The notes below the pieces were generated by a model. It was given only the letters and a program-made list of their open reading frames with translations. It searched no databases and had not been told where the DNA came from. DNA of 64,000 nt from Acanthosepion esculentum (taxonomy: Eukaryota > Mollusca > Cephalopoda > Sepiida > Sepiidae): NCBI GenBank assembly GCA_964036315.1, contig OZ038488.1, forward strand, positions 69,656,342 to 69,720,341, read 5' to 3'. Both the position numbers and the translations under genes were made by a program. This document shows positions 10,955 through 20,698 of this stretch, one piece after another (within the stretch, counting starts at the first letter, position 1; each line of letters begins with the position of its first letter).

Positions 10955-11340
10955 TATAACTACATATTTATGAACTTTAAGAAAGTAAAAATACATATTC
11001 AAAGAAATTATGACTATTTGCATAACAAACCACATTTTATTGAATAATAATTTTTAAAAATACCAGGTGTAATGTAAATGTATTCATCCATTAAAACAGG
11101 AGTCTTTAATATGAGTGTAGTTACTGACATGTAAAAATTTGTGTAATAGTCAAAAGAAAACAATATGACACCAAAATCTGAAGTTATATTGGTATAATGA
11201 AAGATGTCTTCCAAAACCTAAATATTAAGACATGGGAAAATTTTATTTGAAAAACAAAACAACAAAAAAATAGTAGTTCTGAACTGCTATGCAACATCAA
11301 TCTCCTATATATCCATGAATGCTAGACAATTTTCTTATAG
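10955..11340. other. No gene seen
   Basis: AT-rich sequence. The open frame at 11014-11214 (minus) has no recognisable family. Confidence 0.5.
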
Positions 11341-11515
11341 ATGAAGTGGAGTAGGTCAGAGGAAAACAGTAAATAACCTACTTAACAAGCTTGGGGAAAT
11401 GGATGGCAGAACAGGAAAGAGGAGAGATCATAAGAAGACAAATACTGCACAGAGCTACAAAGCACTGGACTTTGTGGAGAGCCATTGTCTTGAAGGAACA
11501 TAATACACAAAGAAG
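11341..11515 (+). pseudogene. LINE ORF2 C-terminal fragment (MAEQ family)
   Basis: The frame reads GKWMAEQERGEIIRRQ, then LHRATKHWTLWRAIVLKEHN. This is the extreme C-terminus of an endonuclease-reverse transcriptase LINE. The family form ends in a MAEQ...RRQILLRATGDRELWR-type tail, shared by four fragments in this window (also 12.2, 30.0-30.3 and 37.7-38.1 kb). Only the tail is left, as expected of 5' truncation at insertion, so it has no function. Confidence 0.75.
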
Positions 11516-11599
11516 ACTAAGACATAATGGCAATAGGTATTGTGTGTATGTATGTCTGTATATGAGCAGTCAGTGTTGCTGTGATTTCATTGGATGGGA

Positions 11600-11975
11600 T
11601 AGACTGATTTGTTTTTTACAGATTATCAACCTTTTGCTGGTTATTTAAAGCCAGAAAATATTGTAAGATTATAAGAATATTTGGGAGATAATGATTTTTA
11701 CTGATACAAGTTCCAATAATTAACCCATAACTGGGTGGAGAAGAGGTGGAATTATACCTTTTCCAAGGGCATTTGCTTGTAAGTGAATATAACAAACGAT
11801 GATTGGATTTGGAACCTGGCTCATTGATTTCCAATTCTGAGCTGTTGTCCATAACATTAACTTCACATCCAAGCTTACAGCACCTGGTATTACCAAACAG
11901 TCACCCAGCTAGATAGATACTGACAAGGCTTGATGTTACTTAACTTCAGTGAGCTGTTTGTTCATCTAGTTGAAT
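11600..11975 (-). mobile_element. 5S-tRNA chimeric SINE, copy 1
   Basis: Minus-orientation retroposon. Its head (11871-11955) is the reverse complement of a 5S rRNA-like sequence (blocks aagcttacagcacc, then tactgacaaggcttg, then taacttcag). Next inward comes a tRNA-like unit (about 11785-11870) and then a body shared with the copies at 17.7, 18.5, 33.8, 39.3, 40.2 and 48.7 kb, including acccataactggg and ttatcaacc. Both RNA-derived units would carry internal RNA polymerase III promoters. It codes for nothing and would need LINE machinery to move. Confidence 0.75.
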
Positions 11976-12204
11976 GTAGTAGTACAGGAAGAAAAGAGTA
12001 AATACATAGCATCAGATGAATGTAATAAGATCATGTCCTGCTGGCCAAGATTAGTTACCATCTCAATTTTTAGCAAGTGAATCAAGCTATTATATAAGCC
12101 AGAGGTGCCCACAGGCCACATGCAGTCAGCCTGATGATTTTATGTGGCCTGCAAAAGCACAACAAACCATTAAATTATTTTTTAAATATCCATTAGAAAA
12201 AAAA

Positions 12205-12465
12205 TGAACCATCTATTCAAAACAGGTATGAAAACAACAAAGATGCAAACCATGTATATTTAATAGCAATCCACAGTTATCAAGAAACTCTGTGCTGTAT
12301 CCCTTCAGGATGTGGGTGATTATGGCTCTCCACAATTTCCTGTCTTCTGTAGCCCTTAGTAAAATTTGTCGTTTTGCTATATCTCCTAATCTCTGCTCTG
12401 CCAACTATTTACACAAGCTTATACATATACTATCACAGGGGTACTTGGATAACTACATCGTGGTC
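12205..12465 (-). pseudogene. LINE ORF2 C-terminal fragment with 3' UTR (MAEQ family)
   Basis: The minus frame reads MAEQRLGDIAKRQILLRATE, then DRKLWRAIITHILKGY, ending about 12290. It is the best-preserved example of this C-terminal tail in the window. The noncoding stretch 12205-12290 is the 3' UTR, and its distal part recurs at 12736-12800, so a second UTR-only copy lies 500 bp away in the same orientation. The locus is inverted relative to the 11.4-kb fragment. Its 5' part is absent. Confidence 0.8.
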
Positions 12466-12735
12466 ATCTGATATCCTTTAGTCCTCATTATAACCCGTCT
12501 GAATGAGTTGAGACACGCGGGTGTTGAATCTGAGGGCCTAGCAAGCAAACGGATGTGATGACACTTAAGGGTATGTTTCAATAGCAAGCAAGTATACAGG
12601 AGATTTTTACAGACATTATTCCTGGACGCTATGATCGATTGAAGTAATTAGTGTAAGTAGAGAAAAGGACTTTATAATTTGGACTATTTCTTCATTGATA
12701 GATTTTGGTCTTTCTTTGGTTCCATATTGCATAAA

Positions 12736-12865
12736 AAAGTAATCTATTCAAAATAGGTATGAAGGCAACAAAGACATAAACCATTTATATTTAGTACTGA
12801 ACTCCAATCCCAGGAAACTTGCATAATGTACTATCACAGGAGCACATGGGTCACTACATCCTACA
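12736..12865 (-). repeat. Second copy of the LINE 3' UTR
   Basis: Shares ctattcaaaa, ggtatgaa, caacaaag and tactatcacagg blocks with 12205-12465, in the same order but with the coding tail missing. It may be a tandem duplication or an independent 5'-truncated insertion. Confidence 0.65.
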
Positions 12866-13211
12866 CTTTGCAGATGACAATGCTCAATTATTGGCACAGT
12901 GTAAATTGATGTAGGGATTTATGGGCTTACATGTATCTAGAATGTCATTACAGCATTTTCCTAAAAACATCTTAGATTTATCAAGAATTCTCATTGTCAC
13001 TTTTTTCTCAGATGTACAAATTTCATTAATAATTTCAAATATAATAAATATTAAACTAATTTCTCTTAAATTTTTGCAGTCTGTTCACAAAATGTAATAA
13101 GTAAATACATATACAAATAATTATCACTGTGAAATTAGAGCTGTTATAACCCAATTTACACAAAGCCAATAATGATGTGATACTCCATGTGAAAGAGTTA
13201 ACCCACCCCTG

Positions 13212-14568
13212 ACATAAGCCTAAAGACATAGGGATATTGCTTGAGTAAGAGTAACATTGTACTTAAGTGTTTACCAAAAACTCTTAAAGAAAATTGCTTT
13301 AATGCAAAAAGAAAAATATCAAACTTTTCTCTATAATCAAGAAATCTACTAAAGTAGTAAATTCATGATACTCAAATGGTGTAAACAATACAAGATACTA
13401 ATGCATACTTATAACTATCTTAAGAGTTAACTAGACTCTGTAACAAACCCCCACCCCCCAAAAAACTGTTAGTAAATCAATTAAGAAAGGTTAAGGAACT
13501 GATTGCATTATTGATATTTACTAAGACCAAATAAGTAGGACACTTGGTGTAGATCAAATTCACAAATAGAGGGAACTGATACACAAGACATGCTTGCTAA
13601 ATCATTATAACCAGCTAGTATTATCACCAATACAAAAACTAATTTATCTCACCCTTTCACAAAAAAATGATAATTCCACTTGATCACCAAAAAGAAGACA
13701 GCATCATTTAAGCGACTATTGAGAACTGTTTCATGTCTAGATGAAAAGGAGTGAAAGGAGAAGAATAAAACTGTTATTGAGGCTCAGGTGAAAAGCAGAC
13801 ACAATCCAAGTAATGCAGAAGTAGCTGTGCAGAACCATGAACACAGATGTCTTTTCAAGGACAAAACTATAGCCTAACAAATACTCCGAGATCCTTTTTC
13901 AAATTGTTTGGTGGTAAATGGTTTACCTGTCCTACTTGACAAAACATCACCACCAGAAATATCAATATACACATCAACCCCTTTTTTTTTTAAAGAACTG
14001 GATGGGAGAATGGGTCAAATAAGGACACAATGCCAACGGTTTAATCACAAAAGAAAAAGTGAGAAAAGTAGTAAACTGTTTTTTGTATTGCAAGCCCTTA
14101 GTCCATATTTGTATGAGCCATCTGCATAGTCTAAATTTGGCTGCAGAATCTAACACATAAAATAATGCAAACAACTTCTGTTTTTGTTCTACTCATTTTT
14201 TATACAATTTGCATTATTTCACTTGACATACAAAATCATTTAAAGTTTTGAAATCAAACATTAGCTCAAAAGACAGAAGCCAATTTAAAGTACTATAATG
14301 GATTTGTTACCTATAAAAATTATATAATTGCTGGAAAATATATAACTTTAGTAAGTTTATCAAGATATTTCAATCAAAAAACTGAAAAAGAGAGAATGAT
14401 TTCCAGAGAGAAACATCAAAAATAGGTTGTAAAATGTGACATATTTCTTGAAATCTTGGTATAAACAAATATATGAAGGGTGCTGAAAGTTATCAACCTA
14501 ACCAAAACAAAATTTTAAAAAGCTAATGTTTGAACAAATTTTAAAAAGTGGGATGAACTTTTCTTATA
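13212..14568. other. No gene seen
   Basis: AT-rich sequence with short C and T runs. The open frame at 13908-14129 (plus) overlaps another on the opposite strand, and neither shows a known domain. Confidence 0.5.
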
Positions 14569-14901
14569 CAAGAGTTTCCTCCTTATCCAAGATATAATCC
14601 AAGACCACCAATGGATACCTGAAACTGTAGGTAGTACTGAACCCTATGCCCTTTTTCCTATTCTTGTGATAAAATTTAATTTATAAATTAGTCACAACAA
14701 AAGATGGAAAATAAACATTACTAATAAAACAGAACAATAATTATAACTATATGCTGTAATAGAAGTTATGCAACAGAAGATTCAAATTTAGCATAAATTA
14801 TTTCTTAAAATATACCTTAGCAAACTCAGCATCACTAATCTTCTGCTTTGGGACTATTATTAAGTAGAATTTATAAAACCATAGATAAAGGAAGACCACT
14901 G
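14569..14901 (-). mobile_element. Tigger/pogo-like mini-element (internally deleted)
   Basis: The ends are imperfect inverted repeats of the Tigger type: left caagagtttcctccttatcc and right, reverse-complemented, cagtggtcttcctttatc. Both are bordered by TA (14567-14568 and 14902-14903), the pogo/mariner target site. On the minus strand near 14850-14813 the frame reads IVPKQKISDAEFAK, resembling the first residues of Tigger transposases (MxPKRxSSDA). The rest of the transposase is gone, and the sequence passes into noncoding DNA (gtactgaaccctatgcc, tttaatttataaatta) that strongly resembles the terminal part of mammalian Tigger-family repeats as I remember them. It is about 333 bp long and cannot move by itself. 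Confidence 0.7.
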
Positions 14902-14903
14902 TA

Positions 14904-15457
14904 CTATAAGTGGCAGGATTACTTGGATATCTTCTGCAAGTGGCATATATGAAATGGAAATATAAATAGTTAAACTGAAATTTAATTCTGATGATTGAAA
15001 CCTCTGGAGCAAACAAACTCTTCAATAATATATACAAACCTTTTTTCTTTTCTTTATCACCAACTCAATGGTAATTTATTTATCTAGAATTTAACAAGTT
15101 GCACTCAAACATTAAAATGGAATGTAGTATTAGTCAGTTAAAGCACCAAAAGAATCCAATAAATTCCAATGTTTCAACCTTTGTAAAAATCCACCAAATC
15201 TTTCAACTAATGCAATAATGCAGATAAACACATAAACATGGAGGCCTGCATATTTTTCTCTTTCCTACCACCTATGTCTTTACCAAACACAGAAATTAAA
15301 CCCAATGGGCGATAGTAGAGAGAGATACCCAGATCTCTACCTTTCTCAAGATGTAAACATAAACAGCATAAGAGAGAATTCTGATTTTAATTCAGCAATT
15401 CCATTTTCTGGAACTTTGTCATACCTTTCTACACATAAAACATACAATGTTTTTTTT
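14904..15457. other. No gene seen
   Basis: AT-rich sequence between two DNA transposons. The open frame at 15305-15502 (plus) has no family match and runs into the mariner end. Confidence 0.5.
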
Positions 15458-16306
15458 TATCAATATCATATCAGATATAAGTTCTGTCTGAATTTTGAAT
15501 AAAGAAAACAAGTGACCAAATGTTACCTTTAATTACAGATTCAATCAACAATGTATTTTCCCTGATTATCTATGACTTCCTTCCATCTATTAACAAGCTT
15601 ACTAATTCCATTACTGTAAAATTCTTTTGGCTTTGATTCAAAGAACTCACGAATGTCAGTTTTAACCTCTTCCTGTGTTACAAGAGCTGTTTCTTGCAAA
15701 TGATTCTGTAAGCTACGAAACAAATGGTAGTCTGAAGGAGCAAGGTCAGGAGAGTAAGGTGGATGAGGAATTTTCTCCCAAACAAGTTCTTAGATCTTTT
15801 GTGACGTGATTCTTGCTGTATGTGGTCGCGCATTGTCCTGATGAAACATCACCCGTTTTCGATTCACTAGAGTAGGTCTTTTTTTCCTTAAAGCTTGGTT
15901 CGAACGCTCTAATTGCTAACAGTATATTTGAGCATTAAATTTTGCGGTTTGATTTTCATCTTCAAGAGTGAAATCTCCACCTCTGAATTTTGCAAACCAT
16001 CTTCTGCAAGTTCTTTCATTCACACATTCCTCTCCATAAACTGAGTGAATGTTTCTAGCCGCTTCGGCTGCCGAGTTTCCTTTCTTGAACTCATAAAGCA
16101 TTATGATTCTTGGGTACTTCCATGTAGCAGGGTTTTAATCAAACAAAATTTAATTTTATTGTTCTCTGAAATAAAATTTGATCAGTTTAAATGCATCTAA
16201 ACATAAAAATAATGTTTAGCACCATTAGACATTATAAAATACTCTTTAAATTTTGTTCATTTTAACAAAAAGTTAAAATTCAGACAGAACTTATGGGATG
16301 ACCTAA
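15458..16306 (-). mobile_element. Mariner-like element, internally deleted
   Basis: The inner terminal repeat ataagttctgtctgaatttt (15477-15496) is matched exactly in reverse at 16275-16294. The right end continues to a standard mariner terminus (reverse complement ttaggtcatccc) followed by TA at 16307-16308. The outer dozen bases of the left terminus are scrambled, so the exact left edge is uncertain. The element is about 0.85 kb instead of the usual 1.3 kb because the middle of the transposase gene is deleted. Confidence 0.9.
15541..16101 (-). pseudogene. Mariner transposase pseudogene
   Basis: The minus-strand frame starts at 16101 with MLYEFKKGNSAAEAARNI, the second helix-turn-helix of mariner transposase, then NERTCRRWFAKFRGGDF. 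At about 15965 it jumps from the EDE region near residue 50 straight to NAQIYC, deep in the catalytic domain. The first catalytic aspartate is therefore lost with about 150 residues. The second, in FHQDNARPHTA (about 15850-15815), and the third, in SPDLAPSDYHLF (about 15755-15722), survive. In-frame stops follow IYC and follow TSQKI. The C-terminus (SLQNHLQE to NQGKYIVD) is well kept to about 15543. The intact protein is about 345 residues; this cannot work, although its terminal repeats could once have been moved in trans. Confidence 0.93.
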
Positions 16307-16309
16307 TAA

Positions 16310-17739
16310 TTTTGCATTCCTTAGTTCATATTCATTCTTAAGCCCTGCCAATACCTCATAAATAATGGACTATTCTGTTAAGATTAAAGGAAAGAAGGAA
16401 AAGACATACAAGAGATTCTGTTTGGTTTCAGTGAGAAAAGAAAGAAAGAGGAGATAGAGAAGAGAATAACAGCTGCTTCAGTGAAATTGAAAATCTTTCA
16501 TTTGTACACTCTTACTTCTTTAAACAATAACCTACATTCATATTTATGATTATTATTTCAATAATAATGCAATAATAATAATCATAAATATATTGTTATA
16601 AAGTTGTTAATCACAAATATTTAACGATTCAATAGGGAAATTTCCATGGGTATTTTATAGTTATAGAACTAACAAGAAGCTTATTCATTAATTAACTAAG
16701 ATTCATCAAAAAATTAAAATAGGAAAACCTGTGTACACAGGTATTTCTGATATACATAAATCAAACCCTTCTTTCACACACAGGTATTTCTGGTATACAT
16801 AAATCAAATCCCTCTTTCACACACATACATATAGAGAAAGCAATCACTCAATCTTTATGATGATATAAAAGCCAAAACAATTGCAGTCACATTATTGAGG
16901 TAAAGAAAACAAGTTGGCAAAACACCAGTGACAACAGGTTTTCCAGAAAAGCATTGCTATTGAATAAACAGAACTCTAATTGCTCTATTCTTACAACAAT
17001 AAGTAAAAGAAAGAACTAGAAGAAAGAGATAATTACTTTTACAAGAGATAGTCCACAAAATTCAACAAACAATTACTAAAGAGTTTATGACACCAAGCTT
17101 TGACAATTGTGAAAACAATGACAGAAACATTCAACAGTGTTGCTAATTCTTCAGAGATCCACTTCAATAAAAACTACAAGAGCGTTTGCTCTTGGTCAAG
17201 TTTCATGTCCTTATTTAGTACAATACAGCCATTATCTAAAATAAAAATTTCTTACTGTAACTGTCAATGACAAAATCTAGAACTTATTTTACATACAGAG
17301 TAAAATTTTGTTTGTTTTTTGTTTGTTTGTACAAATATAGAATGCAAAAAGAGGATGGAAAGTTAATGGACAAGTCAATGTGTTATGACTCATTTGATTA
17401 AAAAGTTGTCAGCTTAATTATAAACCAAGCAAGTTCTTGATTCAAACCAATGAGCAGACAATGAACCTTCAAACAATTTACTGATATGTTCACTGCAATC
17501 ACATTTGTATCCATGTCAACTCTGGTTCACAAGATAACACAATCAATTTCATGTGAAAAAGCATTTGATGAAAAAAAATATCAAAGAAGACATATTTAAA
17601 TATTTCTAAAAATGCAAATATTGAACTTTTTCTTAAACTAGAACTATTTTATAACCCAAGAATAAACTGTCTGATTTTTATTATGCAACTCTGCTTGTTA
17701 CAAATTGTGCATCAACATAAGATATTATTCTCATGTTAA
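16310..17739. other. No gene seen; one short tandem duplication
   Basis: AT-rich sequence. Around 16735-16825 a unit of about 50 bp (caggtatttctgatatac to tctttcacaca) is repeated twice. This is a plain tandem duplication, and I recognise nothing else. Confidence 0.5.
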
Positions 17740-18002
17740 TTTTATGGGCTTATTCTTCCAGGCTAGCTCAAGGTATGTTGGAAGAGAGTGTTTGAAAATT
17801 TTTCCCACAGTAGGTTACCAATTTAGGCTATACCCAGTATATATTGCTAGTCAACCCATAGCGAGAGAGAGAAGAGATGGATTCATATCTTTCCCAAGGG
17901 TATTTGTGCATAACTGAATGCAATGAACTTGACTGGAACGTGAACTCAGCTACATGATTTCTCATTCCAGGCCAATATCCAGTACACCATAATACACATC
18001 CA
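17740..18002 (-). mobile_element. tRNA-derived SINE of the same family, without 5S head
   Basis: Shares the body block gatggattcatatctttccc with the strings atgcaatgaac and gatttctcattccaggcc, and ends at acacatcc. That is the junction where the chimeric copies continue into aagcttacag of the 5S head; here unrelated AT-rich DNA follows. It is decayed and noncoding. Confidence 0.7.
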
Positions 18003-18529
18003 AAATCAATATATTGGTAAATGGATATGTATTGGTAAATTTTAGGATATATTTAATCAAGCAATACATTTTGTTTCAAATTATAGCTATCCTTATAAAA
18101 AATAAATGTTCCATTAATTTAATGTCTTTGAAAGCTTGGGTGGGGGAAGGTGGACAATAATCAGTTTTGTAGAATGGGAAGGAGTAATTTCTTGCATGAA
18201 TATAATCCATAGAATGAAAAAGTTATTTATTTAAATTATTTTAGAGGAAACATTTTCACTAGTTTTACCCACTTCTTATTGTCGTTGCTTTTTTATCAGA
18301 ACAAACTGGATTAATACTATTATGATTACTAGTTTTACTTTACCTTTTCATCACAACACTGAGTTGATACAATCTGCATTCATTAAATCAAAAATCAGAA
18401 ATAAAGTTGCCCCCGTATAAAAAATATATAAACCTTTACACTGTAAAATGAATGTGTCTACCTCAGTATAATACAAAATCTTTGCTACTTTCTTAATATT
18501 CACACAATAGAAACACACATATTATTGAC

Positions 18530-18925
18530 TGATTTGTTTTTTATGGTTTATCAACCCTTTGCAGGTTATCTAAAGCCAGAAAATATTTCTAGATTGTAAA
18601 AGTTTATCTTTTTTTGAGATAATAATGATTTAGTGATACAAGACTTACTAATTAACCCATAGCTGGGAAGAGAAAAAGTGGGTTCATACTTTTCCTACAA
18701 GTATTTGCATGTAAGGGAATATAATGAACAACAACTGGAACTGGAACTTGGCTCTCCAATTAACAATTCTGGGCCATTATTCATTACACTACCTGCACAT
18801 TCAAGCTTACAGCATCTGATATTCCCAAGTAGTCATCCATCTAGGTACTGACCAGGCTTGACATTGCTTAACTTCAGTGATCATACAGGAACTAGGGTTT
18901 CGATGTCATGTGGTCATAAGCCCTG
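18530..18925 (-). mobile_element. 5S-tRNA chimeric SINE, copy 2 (most complete 5S head)
   Basis: On the minus strand the head (18920-18803) aligns over about 118 nt with 5S rRNA, close to the full 120-nt length. Key blocks are aagttaagca, agcctggtcagtac, ttgggaata and atgctgtaagctt. By hand, about three quarters of the 80 best positions agree with the animal 5S consensus as I remember it, including the internal-promoter region. It is followed without a gap by a tRNA-like unit with a box A-like segment gtagtgtaatgaataatgg and a box B-like segment agttccagttcc. Next come the shared body (acccatagctggg) and a tail with ttatcaaccctttgcagg. It is noncoding. Confidence 0.8.
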
Positions 18926-19634
18926 TACAATAGCAGGAAATTATTCAGTGCTTAAGGTTGTGCGAAGTATCAATATTACATGGTATTCTAAAAAAAATCC
19001 CAAATGATCAAATCCTGTTACGTTATTCTAATACACTCATTTATAAAAATACCTTTTGGAATGCTTCAATGTACCTGCCAGAACCTGGCGAACAATTATT
19101 AGCCCAAAGTTTCTTTAACTTTGCATCATGACTGACTGTTTTAAGAATCTAATTTCTTTTTCAGGCCTTTTGTTCTTTCAGATAAAATATCTGACTGGTG
19201 TTCTTCAGGTTATATCTTGTCAGGTATTTTTTTCTCAAACCACCTTTAGAAATTTGACTCACTATCAAAAGAATGGAGAACTTAAAAAATCCTTATTAGC
19301 ATATTTCTATTAAAACCAATCTCTTGCTCAATTTCAATGTTTTTTAAAATCTATTTATAAGCAGATGATTAAATGCCAAACTGGCACAAAAAATCTTTTC
19401 AGCTTCTTGTCAAATGTTGAGTCCTCACTTTCTTAATGAATATCAACACAATGAGGTTTGGCCATTAAAAATGACAGCATTATTTACACATAGATAGGCA
19501 CTTCTGTTTAGGTTCAAAATATGTGTGTGCTCTCTGCTGAGGATCAAAGTGTTACTTACCAGCGTTCTGTTTAGGATCAGAGCATATGAATGAAATTGAA
19601 TTTGAAAAGTGTGTGTGTGTGTATAATATTAGTG

Positions 19635-19636
<2 letters not shown>
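18926..19636. other. No gene seen
   Basis: AT-rich sequence. The plus strand near 19170-19215 has several pyrimidine-CAG acceptor-like sites (ttctttcag, ttcttcag), but no exon with a convincing frame follows. Confidence 0.45.

Positions 19637-19672
<36 letters not shown>
19637..19672. repeat. (TA)n microsatellite
   Basis: A TA array on the left of the 19.75-kb hairpin. Confidence 0.95.
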
Positions 19673-19676
<4 letters not shown>

Positions 19677-19744
19677 TCCCAAGAGGATAGAATCCAGGTA
19701 GAACTCAATGTCCAGGACAGAGTAAGAATATAATATAAAAGGCT

Positions 19745-19925
19745 CAAACACTAATATTCCATGGTTATAATTTATTACATTGGAATCGTAATCATGATCC
19801 AATTCTTCAGACCTACAAATTCAAAATTTTCCGATTTGTTTTTTTTTTAATTTTTAATTCTGATGAATTGGATCATGATTACAATTCCAATGTAATAAAT
19901 TATAACCATGGAATATTAGTGTTTG
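19745..19925. repeat. Near-perfect 66-bp inverted repeat with 49-nt loop
   Basis: Bases 19745-19810 (starting caaacactaatattccatgg) are the reverse complement of 19860-19925 with only two mismatches. The loop (19811-19859) contains a poly-T run. The locus sits between two TA arrays. It is far better preserved than the surrounding repeats, so it is either recent or kept alike by gene conversion or palindrome dynamics. Confidence 0.93.
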
Positions 19926-19929
19926 AAAC

Positions 19930-19932
<3 letters not shown>

Positions 19933-19992
<60 letters not shown>
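19933..19992. repeat. (TA)n microsatellite, about 30 units
   Basis: A TA array immediately right of the hairpin. Confidence 0.97.
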
Positions 19993-19996
<4 letters not shown>

Positions 19997-20665
19997 TTAA
20001 TCATCTGTAAAGGTCTACAATGTAGCAACAGACTTGTAAGGAAAAGGTGCTAAAAAAATTATCAGGCCAATCAAGAAGTTTTTCCAAAAGATAACAAATA
20101 AAAAAAAAAATACACAGAAGTTTGGTCAGGTTTTGGAAATTGACTCAATTAAGAACTCTTCACCATACCCTTCAATAAGTCTATTAAGTCATTGAAGCAG
20201 TCAATTCCACAACTACACAAACAGAATGGTCAAAATGGGTGTGGCACATGGAAGGTCAAGGTATTTACTTTGAGATTTGAGTCTAAGCCAACAAAACTTA
20301 AGATCTTAAAACACACCCTGTACACAAACTAGCAGTAAAATCAGAAACAGACATGCTATTTTAACCACAATTAATATTTACAGAATGTTTGTGAGCAAGA
20401 AGTTGAACATGGGATAAGTTAGAAAAAAATTTAAGTTTAAAAAAAAAAAAAAGTCATTTCATGGTTGATACAACAAAGGAAAACTTGAAAGAAAAAATGA
20501 GATTATTTTGCCAAAACTGTTGAAATGCCATCCCAGAAGAGACTAATGACAATGCCATAAGTGTTAATGGCTCAACCCTTTCCCAAGAAGCAACATATAC
20601 AGGAACTCACAGAATGGACATAAAGCAACTACTAAAAGGAACATTGACTAATTATATTTCTCACC

Positions 20666-20698
<33 letters not shown>

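Larger units (their letters stand above)
12100..13211. mobile_element. hAT-like element with nested LINE tails
   Basis: The left end cagaggtg (12100) and the right end, whose reverse complement is caggggtg (13204-13211), are terminal inverted repeats of the hAT type (CAGRGGTG). They are flanked by atataagc (12092-12099) and acataagc (13212-13219), an 8-bp target duplication with one mismatch, the size diagnostic of hAT. Just inside the left end is a caggccacatgcag stretch resembling the decayed gcggcccgc-type subterminal motif of many hAT elements. No transposase is present. LINE tails at 12205-12465 and 12736-12865 appear to have inserted into it later, or to be captured sequence. Confidence 0.6.

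Noticed and set aside
16735..16825. Spaced repeats that might suggest a CRISPR-like array
   Set aside because: Only two units in an animal-type genome; a simple tandem duplication.
18803..18920. Functional 5S rRNA gene
   Set aside because: About a quarter of positions differ from the 5S consensus, and the sequence is fused to a SINE body that recurs elsewhere.
19165..19230. Cluster of acceptor-like and donor-like sites on the plus strand
   Set aside because: The short stretch between them has no credible coding frame, and pyrimidine-CAG strings are common in this composition.
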